Below are positions 41,925 to 51,842 of a stretch of 64,000 bases of DNA, piece after piece (position 1 is the first letter of the stretch; each line of letters begins with the position of its first letter). Under the pieces are notes generated by a model that had not been told where the DNA came from, ran no database searches, and saw only the letters and a list, made by a program, of their open reading frames with translations. Origin of the DNA: Pteria penguin (lineage: Eukaryota; Mollusca; Bivalvia; Pterioida; Pteriidae); NCBI GenBank assembly GCA_035048485.1, contig CM068588.1:26377118-26441117 (forward strand), written 5' to 3'. A program made the translations under genes and the position numbers.

Positions 41925-42115
41925 GAAAATCCACTATATAGTAGTTTTTCCCCGGGGAAAAAATGGCTATAAGAGGGGGGGGGGGAATGGCTATATAGCC
42001 AAATTTCCCCCGAGGGAAAAACTACTACATAGCCATTTTTCCGGGGGGAAAAACTACTATATAGCCATTTTTCCGGGGGGGGGGGGAATGGATAGGGGGA
42101 AAAACTACTATATAA
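41925..42115. repeat. Cluster of alternating GGAAAAACTACTATATAG inverted repeats, site 2
   Basis: At least five half-modules alternate in orientation, separated by G-runs (up to about 13 G) and CCGGGG/CCCCGG. It could fold into several stem-loops. Confidence 0.75.
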
Positions 42116-42807
42116 CACCGGCACTAGCCTGCCCATCCTATGATATAAGTTTGGGAAAGTTGCTTGCGTTTCTGCGGTACAGCAAGACCCCGCCCCCAGG
42201 ATTTTACACCAATGATAAAATTAGGATTATATTCACTGCGGAGAGAGCATGTGTCACCTCGCTGACCCAGTTTGATAGATTTATGTAAGCGTAGTATCCT
42301 CGAGACTTTCGCTGATTTAAGGATAAAATTTGTTGGAATATTTTCTGGGGATGGGTGTTACCTTACATTTTTTTTAAATATTTGACGCCCTTTCTTCATA
42401 AGCAAAATTAATATTCGGTTGCCTAAGTGACTTTCGGTTAATCATAGCCAATCGGAACATCATCGCCATTTTTTACAAAAAAAAAAAAATAGATCTTATT
42501 TGTGTACGGAGATGGACGAATTGTTACGATTGAATGATATTGTGATGTAAATCCTACTAAAGTTTCTGAAAACAGAATGCTACGCTAAGAAGGACTAACA
42601 TAACCAATTATATTTTACAATTGTTTATTATGGCAAGACGATTTTAAAACCTTAATTATTGTTTATAAATTAAAACTTGAGAATAGTAAGATTACCAGCA
42701 CGGCCACACCATTACGACAAGTTTAACCAGTAAAGGTTTGTTACCCCAGCAACAGCCAGTTGCTTATAGATTGGTTAAGTTTTGTTGTTAAAAATAAATA
42801 GTAGATT

Positions 42808-42995
42808 GATTGATTAATTATTGTTTCACGTCACTCCACGATTACTTCACGTGACGAACCCTCCCGAAGAAGTGAGGGATCTTTTACGTGCCACGCCTAC
42901 CGTGACACGGGGCCTCGGTTTCACCGATGTGCACACTGCGGGAGTCGAACCCGGGACCTGTCGGTCACCTCATCCACTGAGCCCATCGGCTTAAA
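42808..42995 (-). mobile_element. tRNA-SINE family 1, internally deleted
   Basis: Plus-strand TTGTTTCACGTCACTCCACG, GATCTTTTACGTGCCACGCC and GGGAGTCGAACCCGGGACC give a minus-oriented SINE that lacks the central GCATCTGCC part. Confidence 0.82.
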
Positions 42996-43270
42996 ACAAA
43001 TGGTAGATGATATTGCTAGTAATTTTAAAAGTACATTTCCATACTAAATGCAGGCTAATCCGTACGTCTAATAAACTCGCTATTGCCTCATGTACTTATA
43101 ATGGGCTAAATGAACCAATTTTATAAACTATTATAGTTGAAAAGGAAGTGATATTGTAAATTTTAAAACGTTGTTTTGGTTTTTTTTTAATTCTTTACAG
43201 TTTTATCATCATCTCATTCCGGCCCACACTTTGGTGCTTGCACCAAATTGTTTCTTGTTACACAGTTGTT
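42996..43270. other. Gene-free stretch before the BEL/Pao element
   Basis: AT-rich, no supported feature. Confidence 0.35.
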
Positions 43271-43378
43271 ATTGTTTGATTTTAATATATTAAATGATGG
43301 AGCTCGCGCCAAATTGTCGTTTTGTGACAAGTTAGTTTGACTATAAGAAATTCGTACCAAAAATGTGGAAAAGACAAT
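43271..43378 (-). repeat. Putative short LTR, 3' copy
   Basis: 108 bp, about five mismatches against 49245-49352. In element orientation it starts TTGTCTTTTCC and ends CAAACAA. It contains TTTGGCGCGAGCTCCA. Confidence 0.6.
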
Positions 43379-43661
43379 CAAAGTTATTATGAGGTGCAAT
43401 AATGAAAAATTAATATTTTCTTGAGAAGAAAATGTAAAGCAAAATAAACTTACTTTTGGAGAAATCTAAAATTTACAAATCAATTTTGAAAAGGAAATTT
43501 AGAAAAGATAGTCAAACAAAATTTTCTATAAAAATGCAGGATTGAACCAAATTTTATACAATATCAAGTACATAAATGGTGATATTGAAAAATGTAAGAT
43601 AAGTAATACAGATGTAGATATTCAAATGTCATATTCACCAAATAATGAAACCCCAAGGCAT

Positions 43662-44496
43662 TTAAAATAAATAAACAAGCTCATGGATTGGACGAGTTAA
43701 GAAGGAGATTTTCTCGTCTTTCACAGTTCGAAGAACGACTTTTCTAACCAGTCCATCATCACTTTTGATTACAGTTTGGACGACACCTGTGGGCCAGTTA
43801 TTGCGATGTTCATTAGCAGACTTTATTAGTACGACATCGTCTGGTTTCAGGTTTGACTTTTCGCGAAACCATTTACGACGCTATTGTAATAAATTTAGAT
43901 AATAACTTCGCCAACACTTCCAGAAATGGTCGGCAAGAATTTGCACATCTTTCCATTGCGCGCGATATATATCTTTGATTCCCAGGCTGTCAGAGATCAC
44001 AGGAATGAAATCACATTTCCCGGTAAGTAGCATCGCTGGGTTGAGTATTGATGGAAACTCAGGGTCTGTTGATATAGGTACGATAGGGCGAGAGTTGATT
44101 ATTGCGGACACCTCACATCTTTCTCGTCATCCCTATCATTCTCTCCCAAATGCCGCCCATATGAGAGGAATGTGGGGCGTTGAAAATCCAAGTGATTCCA
44201 GATTTCTTCAAGAAGTCGCATACGGGTCCTTGTTCTACTGTAATTGCATTTACGTTTAGTTCTTCAGAGGCACCGACAAAGTTGGTTCCACGATCGGATC
44301 GTATGCATTTTCCAGGCCCTCGTATCGATAGGAACCTGCGTAGAGCATTGATAAATGAGGAACTGCTCATATCTTCAATCACTTCCAAGTGAATTGCTCT
44401 TGTTGTGAGACATGTAAAGACAATACACCATCTTTTGCTGTTTGCAACACCGCCTCGAGTTTTCCTAGTTGTGATAAGCCACGAAAGCGTCGACAC
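43662..44496 (-). pseudogene. BEL/Pao integrase core and C-terminal domain
   Basis: 44496-44113 encodes CLTTRAIHLEV, IRSDRGTNF (second catalytic Asp) and HMGGIWERMIGM (catalytic Glu). A deletion near 44110 joins to VSAIINSRPIVP in another frame. A TAG at about 43883 interrupts before the C-terminal domain (KWFREKSNLKPDDVVLIKS... PTGVV), which ends with a TAA at 43662-43664. Confidence 0.82.
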
Positions 44497-46699
44497 CGAT
44501 GGAAGTAAAAGGCGGTCCTGGTGTTAGTCTATCTACAGGTAAATCGGACATAATCTGATCTTCTAATCTTCTTCGCAGTCGACGGCAAATAACGCAGTTA
44601 TGTATGATTGACGAAACAAGTCTTTTCGCACCAATGATCCAATATCCGTTTTTGCGCAGAGCACCTTCTGTAAATAATCTCCCTTGGTGCTTGACATCTG
44701 AATGTACGTGGCGAATCAGCAATGTAGAGATATAGCTTTTCTTGGGTAAGATAATAGGATTTATCTCATCCAGGTAAGGAGAAAGCTTTGAAATGCCGCA
44801 GTCCATAGAAAGGGGTCTTCCATTTTGTAGACATTCTATTTCAGCGGAAAAATGTTCCTTTTGAGCAAGCTTAAGGATGCAAGTCATAGCTTTAAGAGCT
44901 TCATCAGAGTAAGTATGTGTATTTTCTTTGATGTCACCAGATATCTTTGCTTTACGGTTACATACGCATCGTTGTAATAGTACAATAAAATTCACGGCGC
45001 TTGTCCATTTGGAGAAATACCCCAAGATTTCCGTACTCAAGGTAGGTTTTGTGTATGTTTTTGTCTTCAAAGGACGTATTTGACTATCCTCTTCAGGGTT
45101 CACAAGAGTAAAGTCTTCAGTATTAGCCATGTTGCTGATAAGAAGCCATTGTGGCCCGACGATCCAAGGTAAGCTCATGATATCGATAACAGTTGTGATA
45201 CATCTGGTACACCAGTTGGAGGGATTCTTCGCAGATGGTACGTATCTCCACTGATCAGGTCGTGAAATTTTGAGTATTTGCTCAACTCTATTGCTTACAT
45301 AAGTATAGAAGCGTCTCGTGTGGTTATTAATATAGCCAAGAACAATTTTGCTATCGGTATAAAACAACATGGAGTCTAACGCATTATCAAGCTGAACGTT
45401 TATGATTTCGGCGAGTTCTGTAGCAAGAACTGCTCCGCATGATTCAAGGCGCGGAATAGTGTGTCCCTTCGATGGGGCTAATTTTCCTTTGCCCATAAGA
45501 AATGTAATGCTAGAATTGTCTTTCTCGAACACCATAATGTAAGCTGATGCAGCAATTGCCTGTTCGGAGGCATCAGAAAATATACATATCCGTGGATTCT
45601 CTGCTAGGCTAACAGAAGTATGTGACATCATGCGTGGTATGGCGATTTCCTCAATAATTTGTAATGAATTTTGCCAATCTATCCACTTTTGTAGATATAT
45701 TTCGGGTAATGGTTCGTCCCAATCGATACCTGGTGGCGTCGCTTCACACAGTAGAATCTTCCCACTTACAACAATTGGAGCAATAAATCCCAAGGGGTCG
45801 AAAAGACTGCTAATAGTTGATAGAACCCCACGACGGGTGAAAGGTTTTTTACTCATTGGAACCGTGAATACGAATACGTCTTCTTTAAGGTTCCATCTCA
45901 AACCTAAACTTCGATGAGTTGTTTCGCCGTCATCAATTTCCTTGTACGCCTCTCTACGATCGTTGATGTCGAATGCATTCATTACTTCCGGTTTAGTGGA
46001 TGTGATTTTGTGAAGCCGTAAAGATCCTTTGGATTTAAGCGTAGATTGCGTGCGTTTCATGAGACTTATGGCGGTTTCAACAGTTGGCACTGAAATTAGA
46101 GCATCATCAACATAAAAGTTCTTATGAACGAAGTCTTTCACGTCAGAGTCGGCATTCTCAACAGTTTTCCTAAGGCCATAGGCTGCAATAGCCGGAGATG
46201 GGCTATTCCGAAAAACATGGGATCGCATTCTGTACTCGATAAGTTCTTTTTCTGTATCGTTATCTTTATACCAGAAAAATAGCAAAAGATTTCGGTCACT
46301 TTCGTTGACATGGAAACGATAGAACATTTGTTCTATATCAGCCGTCATAACTATTTCATTTTTCCTAAAGCGTAATAAAATGCCAAGTAGGCTGTTGACT
46401 AAATCGGGTCTGGACATGAGAAGGCTGTTTAATGATATGCCCTGGTGTATCGCGGATGAATCGAATACACCGCGTATTTGATCTGGTTTATGCGGATGAC
46501 GTACGCCGAATAGTGGTAGATACCAACACGTAGAATCGTCTGTCAACGGTGGTGCTACTTCAGCTGCTCCGCTATTTAACACTTTGTTCATAAATGTCAC
46601 AAACTGTTCCTTTTTGAGGTGGTCTCTCCTCAAACTGTTGTCAAGCACATAATCATGTGGGAGTGCTTGTGAACAATTGTCAGGTAGATTATGCGGCAT
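44465..46699 (-). CDS. BEL/Pao pol: RT, RNase H and integrase zinc domain
   Basis: A 744-residue uninterrupted frame. The reverse transcriptase has TADIEQMF (Asp 121) and FYVDD (catalytic pair 198-199). RNase H shows FSDAS (Asp 376), RLESC (Glu 419) and YTDSK (Asp 449). The integrase zinc finger is HVHSDVKHQG (His 664-671) plus CVIC (702, 705). GVD at 735-737 is the first integrase Asp. The frame then shifts near 44475, so the integrase core lies in another frame. The open part is long, so the insertion is not very old. Confidence 0.88.
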   Translation of the reverse strand: MPHNLPDNCSQALPHDYVLDNSLRRDHLKKEQFVTFMNKVLNSGAAEVAPPLTDDSTCWYLPLFGVRHPHKPDQIRGVFDSSAIHQGISLNSLLMSRPDLVNSLLGILLRFRKNEIVMTADIEQMFYRFHVNESDRNLLLFFWYKDNDTEKELIEYRMRSHVFRNSPSPAIAAYGLRKTVENADSDVKDFVHKNFYVDDALISVPTVETAISLMKRTQSTLKSKGSLRLHKITSTKPEVMNAFDINDRREAYKEIDDGETTHRSLGLRWNLKEDVFVFTVPMSKKPFTRRGVLSTISSLFDPLGFIAPIVVSGKILLCEATPPGIDWDEPLPEIYLQKWIDWQNSLQIIEEIAIPRMMSHTSVSLAENPRICIFSDASEQAIAASAYIMVFEKDNSSITFLMGKGKLAPSKGHTIPRLESCGAVLATELAEIINVQLDNALDSMLFYTDSKIVLGYINNHTRRFYTYVSNRVEQILKISRPDQWRYVPSAKNPSNWCTRCITTVIDIMSLPWIVGPQWLLISNMANTEDFTLVNPEEDSQIRPLKTKTYTKPTLSTEILGYFSKWTSAVNFIVLLQRCVCNRKAKISGDIKENTHTYSDEALKAMTCILKLAQKEHFSAEIECLQNGRPLSMDCGISKLSPYLDEINPIILPKKSYISTLLIRHVHSDVKHQGRLFTEGALRKNGYWIIGAKRLVSSIIHNCVICRRLRRRLEDQIMSDLPVDRLTPGPPFTSIGVDAFVAYHN

Positions 46700-47651
46700 G
46701 GTACGAAACGGTAGAGGGGCAGTCCATTGACCCTCAGAATCTTTTGTGTAGGCTTTATCAATAAGTGAGAGGAACTCTCGATCCTCAATAGAAAGACCGG
46801 GGCGGTCATCTAAAGGGTCTTTGTAAAATATGTCATTGGAATGATAGTTACAAGGTTTATTTGTAGAGCCTATTATGGTCTCTTTAATGTTACGATGAGT
46901 TTCGCACAGTTCATTGCAGGTCGCCCTGCCGTCACCAAGAATAGCTACTTTATTAACAACGAATGTATGATGAACACGACCTAGACAAACCTCGCCTATG
47001 ACGACACAACCCAGTCCGAGTTTTTGTGCAAACGGTGTGCCTTTTGGGCCTAGAATCTGTTACTGCACGTGATGAGCCTCAGCCAGGTCTCTTCCTATTA
47101 GTAGCTGGATTTTCGCTACCGAATCTAAGTTAGGTATAAACGGTGCAATCTCCTTTAAGTGCAGGTATCCTTCTGCAACTTCTGATGTAGGAATCTCAGA
47201 TTTGTCATTCGGAATGTCGTCACATTCTATAACGGATGGCAGCTAATATGAGATAGAGTCATCAATAGCTCGAACGCAAAGATTGGTTGATCTTCGCCCA
47301 TACGTGGTGAGACTACCTGAGCATGAATTAAGCGTATACTTAGTTGGAGTGTCAGATATACCCATGCTATCAAATAATTCTGTTGATGCAAGTGTAGAAT
47401 TACTCTGATGGTCTAGAATAGCGTATGTGCGAAATGACTTATTGGGTTGATTCTTCATATATACATCAACAAGCACAGTTTTGCTGCACGAACGACCTAT
47501 AAATGTATCCCCGCATAATGATGTGCACTTGGTCGAGGATTTGCTTGTTGCAGAAGTTTGGTTTGGTGCTACTGGCGAAGGTTGGCATAAAGTCGGATCA
47601 TTAGATTCGCTACGAGGGGGCCTCTTCCCGCCATGAAAGCTACTTCTCTTT
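46700..47651 (-). pseudogene. BEL/Pao aspartic protease and RT-proximal region
   Basis: 47476-47243 carries AILDHQSNSTL, the Asp-containing active-site strand of a BEL-type pepsin-like protease, though the usual DDGS/DDQS is altered. The frame then continues with LIGRDLAEAHHVQ and a TAA at about 47063-47061, then ILGPKGTPFAQKLG and a block leading into the reverse transcriptase. Confidence 0.7.
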
Positions 47652-47656
47652 TGCCA

Positions 47657-49202
47657 TTACTCGTTATGCATGGCTGTAGTATGATTGGTCAAATCACAAA
47701 TGGTGCATTTTAAGTTAGATTTGCACTCATCATATGTATGCTTTGTGGAAACACAACATTTCGTGCAAATGTTTTTGCTCTTAAGGAAGTTAATGCGCTC
47801 CTCATACGGTTTAGAACGAAAGGTCCTGCACTCATTGTTAGAATGACTGGCATTATGAACCAGACATCTTGTGTTCGTCTGCTGATTGTGTGTGACTTCC
47901 GATTTCCTGGTATGAAAGTTACGCACATGTTTTCTTGAATTTGCATTCGTAACTGGTAGTTTAGAATTATAGTTAGTTTGAAACACAAAGGAGGGGTCGT
48001 TCCTGATTCTACACATGTCTTTGACAAATGTCACAAATGTTTTGAAAGGTGGAAATGGTACATTGTTGGCCATTTTATAAGTGTCAGCTTTCGATATCCA
48101 TTTCTCTCTTATATTATATGGTAATTTTTCAACGATAGGATTAACTCCCTTTGAAGAGTCAAAGTACGATAACGTTACGGCATAGAGAGTGTTGCTTTTC
48201 AGTGCTTGTATCTTTATCAAAATATTAAGCAGCTTGTATAAGCGTGAATAGTCATTGGCGTTTATCGGGGCGAAATTCTGAAGCTGGTTAAGTAACGTAC
48301 TTTCGATGTTCTCTGGTCTTCCGTATTAGCATTTCAAATGCCACTCGCTATTTCTTAGACATTCCTGAAAGTCGGTTAACCATTAAGTCTAATTCTTCAG
48401 ATTTATTTACTTTAAGTTCTGTAATGATATTTTGAAATGAAGCCTTCCATGAAGCATATGACTCTGCTGTATCATCGAAAGTATAAAATCGCTCTGGAAT
48501 AAGTTGTTTTCGAGCTAGAAATATAGCAAGATCTAAAGCGATGTCCATGCTATGATTTGATGCACGTGCCTGAGGTTCTGGGACAGAAACCTGTGATTTA
48601 TCATCACAGTTGCTAATGCTATCTAGGTAGTTTTTTACGGTTTCATTTTTTGTTTGAAGCGGTACGCTAACTGAGTTTAAGTCCTGCGACATGTTGTCAT
48701 CTTCCATTTGGACTTCATTTTGAAGCAATGTCAAGTCAATGTCTATCTCTCTCTTCTTTCGTTCACCTTCTAATTTTTGTATATGTTCTAGAGTCTCAAT
48801 TTTAAGTTTATCTTTCTGTAATGTGGCTTCTTTAGAAAGAATTTCAGCACGTCGAGCATTTTTCAATTCTTTTTCAGAGCTAGTGAAGCTAATTTGAGTT
48901 GCGGCTTCAATTATATCTATTCTTATATTTCTGATTTCATCAAAGTGTTTTTTCATGATATTTGTACATTTTTCCATACCATGGAATGCTTCATAATTGT
49001 CTTTGATTTCTTTTTCATATTTTCTAAGTGATCTTATGTTCCTTTCAGTGGTTTGACCTTCGAGAATTATATCCTCATAAATTTGCCATGATCGGTCAAT
49101 TTCATCTCTATGCTCTTTACAAGATAGTTCGAAATTCTCTTTTCCTCTTTCAGTCATTTTAATTTCACGTTTTGGTTTACCTTCATTGGTTGTTAACATC
49201 AC
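47657..49202 (-). pseudogene. BEL/Pao gag with zinc knuckles
   Basis: 49202-48348 encodes 284 residues, highly charged and helical (KEIKDNYEAFHGMEKC), ending in a capsid-like ASWKASFQNII block. After a stop and a shift, 48220-47657 continues with LPYNIREKW and a series of Cys/His clusters (CTKC...HTYDEC...CTIC...HNE) typical of BEL gag. Two intact halves with one break between them suggest limited decay. Confidence 0.8.
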
Positions 49203-49244
49203 TGCTTACATGTAGCTCTGGCGGTGTAAACTCTCTTTACTGTA

Positions 49245-49352
49245 ATTGTTTGATTTTAATATATTAAATAGTGGAGCTCGCGCCAAATTGTCGTTTTGTG
49301 ACAAGTTAGTTCAACTATAAGAAATTCGTACTAAAAATGTGGAAAAGACAAT
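49245..49352 (-). repeat. Putative short LTR, 5' copy
   Basis: Partner of 43271-43378. It lies 43 bp upstream of the gag ATG at 49202. No matching target duplication was found outside the pair, so complete LTRs remain uncertain. Confidence 0.6.
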
Positions 49353-49479
49353 TCGACATACTTTCACTTTTTCGATCTAAGTAAAAAATAGCACATACAC
49401 AGAATGTACAAAGAAAGATAACTCTAACATTTGTACAGACAACACAGATTCCATTCGGAACAACCTCGCCCTTTACTTG

Positions 49480-49820
49480 TACCTACGTAAAAAGACTCGG
49501 ACGTCACTCGGCGGAATGGCTTACATCGATTCCATGCATCAATCGGTTTCCGGCATTGTACTCAGTAATATATCAGCGATGTAAAATGTAATCCAGTACA
49601 CAATCTTTGTCATCTATGTCAAGGAAAGTAATGAAAGCTGTAACAGTTCGGGATAAATGTTTAATTTACGTCCGTTGAATTGTGAAAGTCTTCTACCGTT
49701 TTTATTACACGCCAAGCTCTGACCTATTCGTCTGGTACACATGCGAGCGTATATAACTACAGGAACTATTTTTTAAATAATGGCTACGAGTGACGTCCGA
49801 GCTTTTTTACGCAGGAAAAG
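49480..49820. mobile_element. Inverted-repeat element, ~340 bp
   Basis: The left end ACGTAAAAAGACTCGGACGT CACTCG (49485-49510) is mirrored at the right by CGAGTGACGTCCGAG then CTTTTTTACG (49787-49812). No reading frame is inside. It is probably a MITE. Confidence 0.65.
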
Positions 49821-50269
49821 GCCGAGGATGTCCGAATGAACAGATTCTTTGGAAAGATAACTCTGTAGAACTTATGTTCCATTGCAGTAGTTGTTTTCAG
49901 ACCCAGAAAGGAGCCTGGAGTTGATTATGCACAGTAAAAGTACATACAGCTACCAAGTGTAATGAATATGTCTCTATTCACTGTTAGTTTCTCAAGTAGA
50001 AATAAAGGCCACATAAAAATTCAAATTATTTGTTTGAATGTCTGAATAATTTAATAAATTGATGAAAATGTTTATTTTATAAAGTTCCAAAATACAAAAT
50101 GCAATAATTCCAGTTGTACAAAGTTGTCCTAATTAAAGATGATCTAAAAAGCTAACTCCCAAAATGCTCTCATTCATTCTATATAAGTTGCAAATACACA
50201 ATCATTTACATGTACGAACTCCGCCTTCATTACAAAAGTACAGCCAATCAGAACATTGGTTACAAATTA

Positions 50270-50419
50270 TGTGTGTTCAACATACTGAATTTAAATGATA
50301 TCAATTCTTAATCAAGTAAATGACCAGCATAAGAACACCAAAAGGTGTGTTCAACATACTGAATTTAAATGATATCAATTTTTAATCAAGTAAATGACAA
50401 GCATAAGAACACCAAAAGA
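50270..50419 (+). repeat. 75-bp direct tandem duplication
   Basis: Two adjacent copies start GTGTGTTCAACATACTGAAT and end AAGAACACCAAAAG, with two differences. A recent local duplication. Confidence 0.9.
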
Positions 50420-51039
50420 AATGAAAGTCTTGGAAATCTGATAATTCAGAACAATACCCCTCCTATGCTTACTTTGGAAACCTGATAAATGACAGATTGA
50501 AATATGTACCATATCTGAACAGAAATAACTAATTTCATTTGGTAACATTCAAAGAATGCTTTCACCTGATACTATGTCCCAGTAAATGTGAAAGTATTCC
50601 AAATCACTAAGAAATAGAAAAGTTAAGTCTAAACTATTAACAAAAGATATAAATATAGCAACAATTGCTTCATTTGATTTTTGTAAACCCATATTATTAT
50701 ACTTATATACAACACAAAACAGCTTTTAGAATCAGACGTACGTCCGTTTTTAGTGCATAACACGTAACAAGTATTAAGCAAGTAAACGATAATGGCTTGA
50801 TAAAATCAGTGAGCTTAAGCTTAAATACGTTATGATACTGATTCCTTTAAATGTGCATGAATACGTTTAGATACACTATGCATTCAAAAATCATGCTTAG
50901 CTCGCCATAATATCTCTATTGTTTGCTTGATATTATACACGTTATATCTTTTGATAAAGTGAAAATGCAGTAAAGTTTACGAAGACATCACCACATATCT
51001 ACCACATAAGAAATTGATTATGTTTGTTTGTGACGATAA

Positions 51040-51165
51040 TTAATTATGCGGTGCCATCGAGCCTGGTTTGATTGTACCACTACGTCTAAGAGGTCGGATA
51101 GCTCAAACTTCAATGTCGTGATGTGACAGTGAAATTGTTGAAAGTGCCATAAATCCCAGATCTAA
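51040..51165 (+). mobile_element. tRNA-SINE family 2, diverged
   Basis: GCGGTGCCATCGAGCCTGG, CTACGTCTAAGAGGTCGG and CAATGTCGTGATGTGACAG follow the family 2 order with decay. Confidence 0.55.
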
Positions 51166-51842
51166 CAACTAAATAAGACGCAAAATAATACTTCGATTAG
51201 GTTACCTCTGCGTAGTGTTAAAACTTCTACTATATCAATATTCCTCATTTTCTATGCCTCGTTTAAATAATAGAACTACAAAACCACAAATTGCTTGGTG
51301 ATGCTCTAAAAAATCAATACTGATTTCCTTTTTTGTATAAACACCCATCGAAATTAAGAAAGGAGAAATCATATACCTCTCAAACAATCAACTAGTGATG
51401 CATTAAAAGAAATCAATAATAATTTCCTTCTTGAATAAAATACTTTCGAAACTATGAAATGAAAAATGCATAGCCATAAACTTCGAAGCAATCAGTGATA
51501 TTCAATGATTTGTACGGTGAACAGTTCTCATTTAGTACATATAAAAACAAACGAGCATTATGCAGGGGTTAATCTTACATCATGATACAATGACATGCGT
51601 TTCATTTTAGTACTTGTAGTAATAAACAATATAATTTAAAAATTCGATATTCTTTGAAAAAACAAACCAAAAACTGTAAGGAACTATATCATATACATGT
51701 ACTTTTTGTGGCAGATGAGTATAACAGTCATTGTTGAACGGCTACAATGTACAAGCATCTTCCAAACAGGAATACACCTTCTTTGCATCAATGCACTTAC
51801 GCACGAGGCGTGTTCACCATTTTCTTGGTGAGGTAAATCCGC

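Larger units (their letters stand above)
43271..49352 (-). mobile_element. BEL/Pao LTR retrotransposon, degraded
   Basis: A gag-protease-RT-RNaseH-integrase order on the minus strand between 108-bp direct repeats (43271-43378 and 49245-49352). The integrase follows RNase H, and the C-terminal domain after the integrase is of the DUF5641 type, both as in BEL/Pao. Stops at about 47655, 47240, 47063 and 43883, a frameshift near 44475 and a deletion near 44110 show it is inactive. No envelope-like frame is seen. Confidence 0.88.
49353..51039. other. Gene-free region between BEL element and block C
   Basis: Holds an inverted-repeat element (49480-49820) and a 75-bp direct repeat (50270-50419). 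Otherwise AT-rich with no supported gene. Confidence 0.5.

Noticed and set aside
44180..45917. Plus-strand frames within the BEL/Pao pol region
   Set aside because: Shadows of the 744-codon minus-strand pol frame.
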